Assembly: GCA_902776195.1 (NCBI GenBank) | Contig: CACYPF010000025.1 | Span: 1 to 57,587 of the forward strand | Direction of reading: 5' to 3' | Source: an uncultured Prevotellaceae bacterium | GTDB lineage: Bacteria > Bacteroidota > Bacteroidia > Bacteroidales > Bacteroidaceae | Length of the DNA: 57,587 nt | Shown here: positions 32,352-41,104 of the stretch, piece after piece | How the letters are laid out: each line of letters opens with the position of its first letter | How positions within the stretch are numbered: position 1 is the first letter of the stretch | Notes under the pieces: generated by a model | Database searches by the model: none | What the model saw: only the letters and a program-made list of their open reading frames with translations | Told to the model about the DNA's origin: nothing | Translations under genes and position numbers: made by a program

Positions 32352-33749
32352 TTATTTCGTTAAGTAATTGATAGCGTTCTTTGTCATGGTGGCTACGTTC
32401 TTGTGGAAGTTCTCCACATAGCCAGCCTCGAAGGTGTAAGAGTACCAGTCGTAGCAGCCGGAGCCGATACAGATGACACCACCCTTGCCGTCGTGGGCAG
32501 GATACTCCCATGCGACGATGGCACCGTCACCGCCGACACCGAGGATGGTTCCGCCGGTGCGAGCCTCCCAAGCGGCATGGTCGGGGTAGTCTCCCCAGTC
32601 CGTACCGATATGGTATTGGGCGGTAGAGTTGGTGATGTGGTAACCGGCATCGGTGGTGTAAACATGACCTGCCTGGTCGCCGGCAATAAGATCCTGGAAC
32701 ATAGCGTGACCCGTCTGACCGTCCCAGATACGGAACTCCCAAGGACCACCGCATAGCTCTGCCTTATCCTCATCCTGTCCCCAGCAGTTATTAGGTGTCG
32801 TCCACTCGTCGTCACCAGTGACACCGATGAACGATGCGAGGTTAGTGGCGTAACGGGTGAGGAACAGGGCACCGCCGTTCTCGTAGAACTGACGAATCTC
32901 GTTCTTTGCCTCCAGAGCCTCCGGGGCGTTGGCAACGAACTGGTCGTGACCGTCGACACCGCCGTCCTTATGATAGTGCCACCACATGATCTTACACTCA
33001 GAGAGGTCGATGGTGCCGGCATGGAGGTCAGCGAACGACGCATAGAGTGTACCCTCCACATTACTCATCATCCATGTGCAGGCAGCCTTCGCCTCAGGAT
33101 CGAGGTCGTCCATCGAGGGAGCGGCACCGATGAAGAGTGCCTTAGCCTTGTCGATGGCGATGACCGTTACGGTATATTCCGTCACAGCAGTATTGTTGGT
33201 CACGGTATAGGTGACAGGCTGTGAGAAATCCTGTGCGATACCCGTTGCAGGGGTAATCGTCGCATTGTCGCTATAGTCGATGGTAGGTACGATATTGGTG
33301 ACATCGACAGAAGCAGGCACATAGATGGTAATCGTCTTGGCGTTCTGGTCGATGGTTCCCTGATAGATGTCATTGGCTACGAACTGGTAGATACGAGCCT
33401 CGTCACGCAACACATTGATAGTCCAGTCGAGGACAACATCCCCATTGGTGACATGAAGCACCTTGGCGGCACTCATGTTAAGGGTCTGTCCCATGCTGAT
33501 GTTAGCGGCAGCACCATTGGAGATGCTGAGTGTGGTGACCTTCATTGCCGAAGTGTCGTAAACCTCAGGAAGGCGTACGGTGATGGTCCGTGTAGTGAGG
33601 TCGATAGTACCCTCGTAGCCATCGAGTGCGAAAGCCTCCACCATGCAGTCGCCGCTGAGACGCAGGTCGCTGGTATGGTCATCGCTGCAGGCGGTAAAGC
33701 CCAGGACGATGAGCAGTGCACCTATTATATTTAATATCTTCGTTTTCAT
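32352..33749 (-). CDS. Surface glycan-binding lipoprotein, DUF4960-type
   Basis: 465 residues. Lipoprotein signal with FTAC (Cys 21), then SDDHTSDL. Two Ig-like repeats follow (about 35-120 and 120-200, each with the pattern GTID ... KTITIYVP ... VTNIVPTI). Residues about 205-465 form a DUF4960-type domain with ALFIGAAPSMDDL, IMWWHYHKDGG and GGVICIGSGCYDWYSY. The product resembles the levan-binding SGBP encoded at the same place (BT1761) in the B. thetaiotaomicron locus. It probably holds fructan at the surface for SusCD. It lies 33 nt after susD, and that gap also reads as degenerate heptamers. Confidence 0.85.
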   Translation of the reverse strand: MKTKILNIIGALLIVLGFTACSDDHTSDLRLSGDCMVEAFALDGYEGTIDLTTRTITVRLPEVYDTSAMKVTTLSISNGAAANISMGQTLNMSAAKVLHVTNGDVVLDWTINVLRDEARIYQFVANDIYQGTIDQNAKTITIYVPASVDVTNIVPTIDYSDNATITPATGIAQDFSQPVTYTVTNNTAVTEYTVTVIAIDKAKALFIGAAPSMDDLDPEAKAACTWMMSNVEGTLYASFADLHAGTIDLSECKIMWWHYHKDGGVDGHDQFVANAPEALEAKNEIRQFYENGGALFLTRYATNLASFIGVTGDDEWTTPNNCWGQDEDKAELCGGPWEFRIWDGQTGHAMFQDLIAGDQAGHVYTTDAGYHITNSTAQYHIGTDWGDYPDHAAWEARTGGTILGVGGDGAIVAWEYPAHDGKGGVICIGSGCYDWYSYTFEAGYVENFHKNVATMTKNAINYLTK

Positions 33750-33781
33750 ATTTCTATAATCTTTAAACTATAAACATTCAA

Positions 33782-35509
33782 TTACCAGTTGCCAATATTC
33801 TGCGTATAATGTCCGTTAGAGGCAGAGAGCTGCTGGAAGGGGATGGGCAGATACTCGTTCTTGTTGGCTGTGAAATGTGCCTCACCATAGAAGGCGTTAT
33901 TGTCGATTTCCTCAGCATAGTACTTGTTGATAACGGTAGCGGCATCGCCCCAGCGTACGAGGTCGAAGAAACGCTCAGACTCCATGGCAAGTTCCAGACG
34001 GCGTTCCATCTTGACCATCCTGACGGCAGCGTCCTTCGTGTAAGTGCCCTTGTAATTAGCCACATACATCTTGACACCGTAGGCACTCTGATAGTTGGAG
34101 ATCATCTGGGTACTGCCGGCGGCACGGGTGCGGAGCTGGTTGACCAGGTTAACAGCCTGATCGGGTTGTCCCAGTTGTGCATACGCCTCAGCACGCATCA
34201 GCAGCACGTCGGCATAGCGGAACACGATACGGTTCATGGAACTTGCCCAGTAAGAGCCCTTGATGAGATACTCGCCAATGAGGGCGGGGTCTACGTTCTG
34301 CTTCAGTGTCACATAGTAGCCGTAGCCTCCGTTAGAACGGCTCCAGATACTGCTCTTGTCCATCATGTAGTTCTTGTTGAACATATAGGGAAGCCCTGGC
34401 ATTCCCACGGTGAGGAACAGACGAGGGTCAGCGTTGTCAGCGGTCATGTCGTAGTCCTTCTGGTTGAACGTGTCGAACAGTGGCAGACCGTCATCACCGG
34501 TATGGAAGGCATTCACAAGGTTCTGTGAGGGTTTGTAGAAGTCGGTACCGCCATCGGTAGCCCCAGGGATATTGGGTGGAATCAGTCCATAGCTCCAGTT
34601 CAGGTTACCATAGGTGGAGCCGTCGTTGCGGGAATACTGGATAGCCCATATACTCTCGATGCCGTTCTCATACTGCTCCTCAGGACGGAAATTGTTATGG
34701 ATGTCAGTCTCCAGTCCGTAGTTGCCATAGAGGGAGGGATTGGTGAACTCAATGACTTTCTCCAAGTCCTGCTGGTTGATAGAGGTCACCTGATGACTAT
34801 TGGCATCGTCCTGACGGTAAGCCTTGTAAAGATATACCTTGGCAAGGAAGGCGGCAGCGGCAGCCTTGGTGGGACGGCCTTTGTCAGCCTGGGTGACAGG
34901 CAGTGTGTTATATGCCTCCATGAGGTCGTTGATGATCAGTTGCCATCCCTCGTCGTTCGTGTACTCGGTGTTGGAGAGCTCGTTATACTCCTGATAGCTC
35001 AGGTTCTCATTCACCACGAAGGGGATGTTCTTGAAAAGGCGTTTCAACAGGAAATGGGCATAGGCGCGCAGGAATTTCATCTCGGCAAGACGCTGGTTCT
35101 TCATCTGATAGTCATCACCAGTGGTGTTGAGCAGTGCGATGGCACTGTTGACACGAGACAGGGAGTTATACAGACGTACCCAGATATCGTTGAGGTTCCA
35201 GTTGGTGGTGAGAATACCTTGCTCTACCTCCAGCTGGTGGAACACGTCACCGTCGCTGGTTCCCGAGCCCCCTTTGTAGGCATCGTCGGAACGCACGTCG
35301 AAGTTCCACATGGAGAAGGAAGAGTTGATGTCCTCGGCAGTGGTGAAGATAGCATAGGCAGACACCACCATCGCCTCGGCGTTCTCAGGGGTCTTTGCCT
35401 GCTCGTCGCTCAGCGTGCCCTGCGGGGTGTGCTCATCGAGGATTTTGTCGCAGGCAGTGAAAGTGCATGCCATGCTGACGGCACAGATGATATATAATAG
35501 CTTTTTCAT
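33782..35509 (-). CDS. SusD-family nutrient-binding lipoprotein (fructan locus)
   Basis: 575 residues from the ATG at 35509 (MKKLLYIICAVSMAC), chosen over one at 35545 because it starts the signal peptide. Lipobox FTAC, then DKILDEHTPQG. The SusD/RagB pattern is clear: N-terminal TPR helices (AEMKFLRAYAHFLLKRLF), GRPTKAAAAAFLAKVYLY in the middle, RYADVLLMRAEAYAQLGQ and ERFFDLVRWGDAATVINKY near the end. It forms the lid of the SusC barrel at the outer membrane and binds oligosaccharide. It lies 13 nt after susC in the same operon. Confidence 0.95.
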   Translation of the reverse strand: MKKLLYIICAVSMACTFTACDKILDEHTPQGTLSDEQAKTPENAEAMVVSAYAIFTTAEDINSSFSMWNFDVRSDDAYKGGSGTSDGDVFHQLEVEQGILTTNWNLNDIWVRLYNSLSRVNSAIALLNTTGDDYQMKNQRLAEMKFLRAYAHFLLKRLFKNIPFVVNENLSYQEYNELSNTEYTNDEGWQLIINDLMEAYNTLPVTQADKGRPTKAAAAAFLAKVYLYKAYRQDDANSHQVTSINQQDLEKVIEFTNPSLYGNYGLETDIHNNFRPEEQYENGIESIWAIQYSRNDGSTYGNLNWSYGLIPPNIPGATDGGTDFYKPSQNLVNAFHTGDDGLPLFDTFNQKDYDMTADNADPRLFLTVGMPGLPYMFNKNYMMDKSSIWSRSNGGYGYYVTLKQNVDPALIGEYLIKGSYWASSMNRIVFRYADVLLMRAEAYAQLGQPDQAVNLVNQLRTRAAGSTQMISNYQSAYGVKMYVANYKGTYTKDAAVRMVKMERRLELAMESERFFDLVRWGDAATVINKYYAEEIDNNAFYGEAHFTANKNEYLPIPFQQLSASNGHYTQNIGNW

Positions 35510-35522
35510 GATTCGCTTTGAT

Positions 35523-38500
35523 TTAGAATGATACATTGAGACCAAACGTTACGTTGAGAGGAATAGGATAGCCGAAGTTGGCATTCTCAGGATCAACGCC
35601 CGTGAAGTTCTTGCTCTTGATGGTCAGCAGGTTCTGGGCGGAGAGATACATGCGCAGACGTGACAGGTGAATCTTGTCACAGATGCTCTTGGGGAAGTTG
35701 TAGCCCAACTGGATGGTACGCAACTTAGCATAGGAGCCGTTCTCCACGAAATAGGTGGACACACGCTTCTCATTATTATTATCCATCGTGCTGACAGCAG
35801 GGATGTTAGAGCCGGGATTAGCAGGGCTCCATGCGTCAAGCAGACGGCGTCCCTTGTTCAGGTTAGAGATGTTCAGACCACTCCAGAGGTCGGTCTCTTT
35901 CTTCAGGTCGCTGATCACATCAACACCCTGGGCACCCTGCCAGAACATGGTGAAGTCGAAGTCCTTATACTGTAGGTAGATGTTGAGACCCCATGTGAAG
36001 TCAGGTACTGGAGAATAGATCCAGTCCTGGTCTTTCTCGTTGATGACCCCGTCTTTGTTGAGGTCCTTCCAACGGATGCGTCCCAGTCCGGCACCGTCCT
36101 GCTGTGCGTGGTTGTCGATCTCAGCCTGGCTCTTGAAGATACCATCATATACATAACCCACCTGAGCACCCATAGGATGACCGATGACACTCTTCACACC
36201 ATTACCACCGAAAGTGCCGTTGGCTGCCAGCGTCTCTGGAATCTTCGTGATCTCATTACGATAGGTACCGATATTACCTGTCACATCGTATGAGAAATGA
36301 CCGATATCACCACGATAGCCGAGGTTGAACTCGATACCCTTGTTAAGCATCTCACCGGCATTGATCCACTGGCTGGAGCCTTCGCCCATCACACCGATAC
36401 CCGGCATGTAAACCAGGATGTCCTTGGTCTTTTTGTAGTACCACTCGAAAGAGCCGTAGAGCGCATTACGGAAGAGACCGAAGTCAAGACCGAGGTTGGT
36501 CTGTGTGGTGGTCTCCCACTTCAGGTCGTCATTACCCAACTGGTTACGCTTGAAACCACTCGGCAACTGCTGACCACCGTTGGTTCCGGCGATGTCGTAG
36601 CTGGTTCCGTAACTTTGTCCACCGAAGCCTGCCTCACCATAGTTACTCTCGAAGATGGTGTAACGGGCGATATTGTCTATCTCCTGGTTACCCGTCTGAC
36701 CCCAAGAGGCACGGAGCTTCAGGTTGTCAATCCATGACACGTCCTTCAGGAACTTCTCCTGATTGATACGCCAACCGGCAGAGACAGAGGGGAATGTACC
36801 ATAGCGGTGGTTCTTACCGAAACGGCTTGAACCGTCGTGACGGATGGTGAAAGATGCCATATACTTGTCATCGTAGGTGTAGTTCACTTTTCCGAAGAAA
36901 GATACCAGGGTGAAACCACCGCCGTTACCGTATGCCTCAGCCTCACCGACACCGGCGTTAGGCCACATATAGTCGGGATTCAGAATGGCATAGTCGTATT
37001 TCTTGCCACTGAACCATTTATCGTCCTCACGGTTGATCTCCATACCTACCATGGCATCACCGCGGTGTTTGCCAATCTCCAGGTTGTAGGTTGCAATGGC
37101 GTTCCACATCCATTTGGTCCAGTGTTCCTGCTTGCCTTCCACACCATTAATGGGGTTTGCCACCGTACCCTCAGTGACAGGGTAGGTGAAGATGCGCTGC
37201 TCCTTCTGACTATAGTCAAGTCCGAAAGAAGAGCGGATATGGAAGTCTTTCAGGGGATTGATGTCGATATAAGCGTCTCCGAATAAACGCCAGTAGGTAT
37301 AGCGGTTGTCAGAATTACGGTCGAGACGTGCCAGCGGGTTCTCACGGTCAGGATAGCCACCCACCGGACCGGCATAGTCGCCGTTGGTCGTGCGGACGGG
37401 CAGTGAGGGGTTGAACTGCAACACGTTCTGGAGGAAACCGCCAGGAGCCTGTACCTCACTGGTACGGTTCAAGGTGAAGTGCTCACCAATGGTGATGACA
37501 TCCAGATCCTTTATCTTCAGCAACTTATACTCTGTGTTGATACGGGCAGAGATACGGTTGAAGTCGGACTGCTTGATGATACCCTTGTTGCCATAGTAAC
37601 CGACGGAGAAGAAAGAGGAACTTCTCTCGGAACCGCTGCTCAGCGATACGTTATACTGCTGGATAAGACCCGTACGGGTGGTCTCCTTGAACCAATCGGT
37701 GTCGGCGGCGGGAGTGGTGCCTGCGACATCGAGGTATTTATTCATCGTGATACCGTTGAGGGTGGGAACACCCTGGGCATTATAGCCCCAGTCGTAACGA
37801 TAACCTAAACCGTTTTGGTTGGGGTCGAGACCGTCGTTGACATATCCCTGCCACATGACCTTTCCGAACTCCTTGGCATTGAGCACTTCCATCTTATGGG
37901 CATAGGTCTGGACGGAGATGCTGGCATCGAAGTCAATCTTTATCTTACCTTCCTTACCCTTCTTGGTGGTGATGATGATGACACCATTGGCTGCACGGCT
38001 ACCATAGATAGAGGCAGAGGCGGCATCCTTCAATACCTGAATAGACTCAATGTCGTTACCATTCAACTCATGCATTCCAGCCTTCGTGGGGACACCATCG
38101 ATGATGTAAAGAGGATCGTTGTTGTTCAGGGTACCGATACCACGGATGCGGACAGTGGCAGAACCAGAGGGAGCACCGTCAGCAGAGATGTTCATGCCAG
38201 GGACACGTCCCTGCATCGCCTTGATGGGGTTGTTCTCGTTCTGCTTGGCAAGCTCGCCAACACTGACAACAGAGACGGCACCCGTCAGGTCAGCCTTACG
38301 CTGGGTGGTATAACCCGTTACGACCACCTCGTTCAATGCCAGGGCATCGTCTTGCATGGTGACTTTCATGCCATCAGCAGCAGGCAACTCCTGGGTCTGA
38401 AGGCCGATGTAAGAGAAGGTCAGTGTCTTACCAGCAGCCACCTTCAACTTGAAGTTACCGTCGAAATCGGTAACAGTTCCGTTTGACGTTCCTTTCTCCA

Positions 38501-38627
38501 TGACGGTGGCACCGATGACAGGCTCACCTGTGGCATCGACGACATTACCGCCAATCTCTTGCGCGTACATTATTGTACAAAGAAGCAAGGAGAAGAAACT
38601 CACAATCAGTCTCTTTGTTTGTTTCAT
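35523..38627 (-). CDS. SusC-family TonB-dependent outer-membrane transporter (fructan locus)
   Basis: 1034 residues from the ATG at 38627 (MKQTKRLIVSFFSLLLC); an upstream ATG at 38786 would run through the promoter and operator and was rejected. After the signal peptide comes a carboxypeptidase-like regulatory domain (GGNVVDATGEPVIGATV), the plug domain (VVVTGYTTQRKADLTGAVSV, IRGIGTLNNNDPLYIIDGVP) and a 22-strand barrel ending in VTFGLNVSF. With SusD it imports oligosaccharides using TonB energy. It is the first gene of the SusCD-SGBP-GH32 operon and has its own promoter and operator. Confidence 0.96.
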   Translation of the reverse strand: MKQTKRLIVSFFSLLLCTIMYAQEIGGNVVDATGEPVIGATVMEKGTSNGTVTDFDGNFKLKVAAGKTLTFSYIGLQTQELPAADGMKVTMQDDALALNEVVVTGYTTQRKADLTGAVSVVSVGELAKQNENNPIKAMQGRVPGMNISADGAPSGSATVRIRGIGTLNNNDPLYIIDGVPTKAGMHELNGNDIESIQVLKDAASASIYGSRAANGVIIITTKKGKEGKIKIDFDASISVQTYAHKMEVLNAKEFGKVMWQGYVNDGLDPNQNGLGYRYDWGYNAQGVPTLNGITMNKYLDVAGTTPAADTDWFKETTRTGLIQQYNVSLSSGSERSSSFFSVGYYGNKGIIKQSDFNRISARINTEYKLLKIKDLDVITIGEHFTLNRTSEVQAPGGFLQNVLQFNPSLPVRTTNGDYAGPVGGYPDRENPLARLDRNSDNRYTYWRLFGDAYIDINPLKDFHIRSSFGLDYSQKEQRIFTYPVTEGTVANPINGVEGKQEHWTKWMWNAIATYNLEIGKHRGDAMVGMEINREDDKWFSGKKYDYAILNPDYMWPNAGVGEAEAYGNGGGFTLVSFFGKVNYTYDDKYMASFTIRHDGSSRFGKNHRYGTFPSVSAGWRINQEKFLKDVSWIDNLKLRASWGQTGNQEIDNIARYTIFESNYGEAGFGGQSYGTSYDIAGTNGGQQLPSGFKRNQLGNDDLKWETTTQTNLGLDFGLFRNALYGSFEWYYKKTKDILVYMPGIGVMGEGSSQWINAGEMLNKGIEFNLGYRGDIGHFSYDVTGNIGTYRNEITKIPETLAANGTFGGNGVKSVIGHPMGAQVGYVYDGIFKSQAEIDNHAQQDGAGLGRIRWKDLNKDGVINEKDQDWIYSPVPDFTWGLNIYLQYKDFDFTMFWQGAQGVDVISDLKKETDLWSGLNISNLNKGRRLLDAWSPANPGSNIPAVSTMDNNNEKRVSTYFVENGSYAKLRTIQLGYNFPKSICDKIHLSRLRMYLSAQNLLTIKSKNFTGVDPENANFGYPIPLNVTFGLNVSF

Positions 38628-38665
38628 TTGCTTGTTAATTTGGTTAGTACTTTTGTTAACTGCTG

Positions 38666-38673
38666 CAAAAGTA
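38666..38673 (-). promoter_or_regulatory. -7 box of the susCD operon
   Basis: TACTTTTG on the minus strand, 38 nt before the susC ATG. The flank CTGCTGCAAAA is shared with the promoter at 26077. Confidence 0.65.
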
Positions 38674-38710
38674 CTTCTATTTATAGACGGAGGATAAAAC
38701 AGATGTTTCA

Positions 38711-38750
38711 AAGAACTAAAAAAATCGTTCAATGTAACATTTTTGTTAGT
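38711..38750 (-). promoter_or_regulatory. Candidate fructan operator, copy 2
   Basis: On the plus strand an A tract after ACT, then CGTTCAATGTAACATTTTTG and TTA. It matches the element at 26121-26160; CGTT lies 53 bp from the -7 box in both. The gene for the likely binding protein lies directly upstream. Confidence 0.65.
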
Positions 38751-38765
38751 CATTGAACGATTTTT
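38720..38765 (-). terminator. Terminator-like hairpin after the regulator, overlapping the operator
   Basis: AAAAATCGTTCAATG and CATTGAACGATTTTT pair perfectly (15 bp, 16-nt loop), and the minus strand continues as a T tract. It begins 2 nt after the regulator stop and contains most of the operator candidate. Confidence 0.7.
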
Positions 38766-38766
38766 A

Positions 38767-40293
38767 TTAGGATTTCCTCGTGTCACCGGGTAACATTCCG
38801 AACTCCTCCTTGAAACATTTGGTGAAGTAACTGGGTGCCGTGAAGCCTACCTGATAAGCTATCTCACTCACGGAGAGGTCGGTGGCCTGTAGCAGAATCT
38901 TACTGCGGTTGAGACGGCTCAGGCGGATGATGTCCACAGGAGTACGACCCGTCTGTGTCTTTACTTTGCGGTAAAGTTGCACACGGCTGACTCCCATCTG
39001 TGCTGCCAGATCCTCGACGCTGAAGTCACTGTTTGTCATCTGCTCCTGTACCTGCTGTCGCAGACGTTCCAGGAAACGGGCATCATTGTCTGCCTCTATC
39101 TGACCTTTCTCCTCTTGGGTGACCTCCGTCAGGACTGGGGTAGGAGTATTTTCCTCGGCAGGAACATTCACGACCATGGAGAAAGCCTGTCGCTCCAGTC
39201 GGTGCCGGCGGCGCATGTTCATAATGATGATAACGGCGCTGGCAGTGATGATCAGGATAATAACCGCCATGAGGATGGTGATGGCACGCTGGGTGCCGAG
39301 CTGTTGCAGGTAGGTGTCTGCTTTCTCATGCAACTGATCGAGGTATGCCGTCTGCCGCATGGTCTCCTCACTCTCCATCAGGAGCACATTGGCATTGTCA
39401 CGGGTGACGAGTGCCGATTTCAGGAGGTTCTCTTTCTTGTATGGCTTGTCTTCAAGGATATTGATGGCGAGTTGGATGAGCTGGTCGCCATGGGTAGGAT
39501 AGATATAGCTGGCATCCAGCAGGGAGTCGCGGACCAGTTCGATGCCCCCACCTTTGCCTGGCAGACCGTCGATGCCACAGAATTTGGTGGGGTAGGTAAT
39601 ACCTTTCTCTTTCATAGCCTTGCGGGCACCCATCGCCATGCGGTCGTTTTGTGCGAAAACGAAATCGATATGGCTGAGGTCACCTTGATAGTCTTTGACA
39701 GCCTTATAGCCGCTCTCTTCTGTCCAGTCTCCTTGGAGAGTGTCTGTCAGTTGTATCTTCGGAAAACGGTTGACGGCCTGGACAAAACCGTTATGCCGCT
39801 CGATGGCAGGGGAAGAGTCTTTGAGTCCTTTGATCTCCAATATACGACCTTTCCCATGAAGCTGATGTGCGATATACTCCCCCATGGTTTTTCCCATCTC
39901 ATAGTTGTCGGCACTGATGAAAGCAGTGTATTTCTTGGAGTTGGTCTTGCGCTCAAAGACAATGACGGGAATACCTTTGTCATAGGCACGGTCGATGGCA
40001 GGGGAGATGGTCTGTACCTGGTTAGGAGCTACAATCAGCAGGTCGATACCCGTCTTAATAAGACTGTCAATCTGTTGCACCTGTCGCTCATCGCTATCGT
40101 AGGCAGAGGCGAAGCGCACTTCCACGTCGCCTTGGATATAGGCTCCCATACGCAGCTCCGCATTCTGCTTGTCACGCCAGATATCACCGGAGCATTGGGA
40201 GATGCCGATGACATGCATTGGTGGCTGTTGGCTACAACTGGTGATGACCAGTAGAAGGAGGGTGGTGAGGATTAGTTTAAAGTAATTCATCAT
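38767..40293 (-). CDS. Periplasmic-binding-protein/AraC one-component membrane regulator
   Basis: 508 residues. Signal peptide with a possible lipobox (ITSC, Cys 20). Residues about 26-310 form a type 1 periplasmic binding protein fold of the LacI/ribose-binding kind (GISQCSGDIWRDKQNAELRM, LIVAPNQVQTISPAIDRAYD, VFAQNDRMAMGARKAM, FCGIDGLPGKGGGIELV). One membrane helix lies near 333-356 (ITILMAVIILIITASAVIII), then a linker and an AraC HTH (about 400-508, LSVSEIAYQVGFTAPSYFTKCF). In B. thetaiotaomicron the regulator of the levan locus, BT1754, senses fructose with a similar domain but is a hybrid kinase. Here kinase and receiver are missing. It starts 19 nt after the lpxH-like stop, so it may be read from that operon. 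Confidence 0.88.
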   Translation of the reverse strand: MMNYFKLILTTLLLLVITSCSQQPPMHVIGISQCSGDIWRDKQNAELRMGAYIQGDVEVRFASAYDSDERQVQQIDSLIKTGIDLLIVAPNQVQTISPAIDRAYDKGIPVIVFERKTNSKKYTAFISADNYEMGKTMGEYIAHQLHGKGRILEIKGLKDSSPAIERHNGFVQAVNRFPKIQLTDTLQGDWTEESGYKAVKDYQGDLSHIDFVFAQNDRMAMGARKAMKEKGITYPTKFCGIDGLPGKGGGIELVRDSLLDASYIYPTHGDQLIQLAINILEDKPYKKENLLKSALVTRDNANVLLMESEETMRQTAYLDQLHEKADTYLQQLGTQRAITILMAVIILIITASAVIIIMNMRRRHRLERQAFSMVVNVPAEENTPTPVLTEVTQEEKGQIEADNDARFLERLRQQVQEQMTNSDFSVEDLAAQMGVSRVQLYRKVKTQTGRTPVDIIRLSRLNRSKILLQATDLSVSEIAYQVGFTAPSYFTKCFKEEFGMLPGDTRKS

Positions 40294-40311
40294 TTTTTTG
40301 GTTAGGTATTC

Positions 40312-41076
40312 TTATGGTTGGCTCTCGCCCTCTACGTATTCCTCCAGGAACATGTGCTCCCCATCGAAGACGGCATAGGTGAACTGGCTGATCCAGTCAC
40401 CGAGAATCATCAGACGGGTATGGCGTGCCAGTTTGATGTCGAGCTCGATATGGCGGTGCCCGAAGATGAAGTAGTCGATGTCGGGATGGTCCTCGATATA
40501 GTCTTTGGCAAAGAGCACCAGATGTTCTTTGTCATCACCCATATAGTGGACATCGTCCGTTTCCTTGTGCTTGATATAGCTGTGCTTAGCCCATGTCAGT
40601 CCGAAACTGATGCCCCAACGGGGATGGAGGGCGGAGAACAGCCATTGGCATACCTTGTTATGGAAGATGGCACGGATTACCTTGAACGACCTATTGGGGT
40701 CGCCCATGCCGTCACCGTGGGCAAGGAAGAACTCCTTGCCGTAGATCTCTGTGGTCTCGGGCTTCTTATGCAGGATAACCCCACATTCCTTTTCCAGGTA
40801 TTCGTATGCCCAGATGTCGTGGTTACCAGTAAAGTAATGCACCTCCACACCCATATCCGTCAACTCTGACAGTTTGCCGAGGAAACGGGTGAACCCTTTA
40901 GGTACCACATATTTATATTCGTACCAGAAGTCGAACATATCGCCCAGCAAGTAGACTGCCCCCGCTTTCTCCTTGATGCTGTCAAGAAAACGAACCAACC
41001 GCCGTTCCTGCATTCGCTGGTGCGGAATGGCAAGCGACCCAAGGTGGGCATCGGAAAGGAAATAGACGTTCTTCAC
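40312..41076 (-). CDS. lpxH: UDP-2,3-diacylglucosamine diphosphatase, LpxH-like
   Basis: 254 residues from a GTG at 41076 (first residues MKNVYFLSDAHLG); the ATG at 41127 would add 17 residues, most encoded by a heptamer array inside the tail of the preceding gene. Calcineurin-like phosphoesterase with the metal motifs DAHLG, GDMFDFW, GNHDIW, LAHGDGMGD and FGHRHIE. LpxH removes UMP from UDP-2,3-diacylglucosamine in lipid A synthesis at the inner membrane. It is co-directional with the sufT-type gene upstream and the PBP/AraC regulator downstream. Confidence 0.88.
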   Translation of the reverse strand: MKNVYFLSDAHLGSLAIPHQRMQERRLVRFLDSIKEKAGAVYLLGDMFDFWYEYKYVVPKGFTRFLGKLSELTDMGVEVHYFTGNHDIWAYEYLEKECGVILHKKPETTEIYGKEFFLAHGDGMGDPNRSFKVIRAIFHNKVCQWLFSALHPRWGISFGLTWAKHSYIKHKETDDVHYMGDDKEHLVLFAKDYIEDHPDIDYFIFGHRHIELDIKLARHTRLMILGDWISQFTYAVFDGEHMFLEEYVEGESQP

Positions 41077-41101
41077 TTTCTTACTTTTTACTTTCTTACC
41101 T
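41074..41101. repeat. Heptamer array TTACTTT-type at the sufT-lpxH junction
   Basis: CACTTTC TTACTTT TTACTTT CTTACCT in phase. It fills the 28-nt gap between the sufT-type stop and the GTG of lpxH, reaching into that start codon. Confidence 0.85.
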
Positions 41102-41104
41102 TTA

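Noticed and set aside
38628-38786. Longer SusC reading from the ATG at 38786
   Set aside because: The added 53 residues run through the -7 box and operator and precede a normal signal peptide.
38977-40254. Long open frame opposite the PBP/AraC regulator; similar ones at 31137-32306 and 42107-43051
   Set aside because: Each lies antisense to a gene with clear domains, and the translations show no protein-like pattern.
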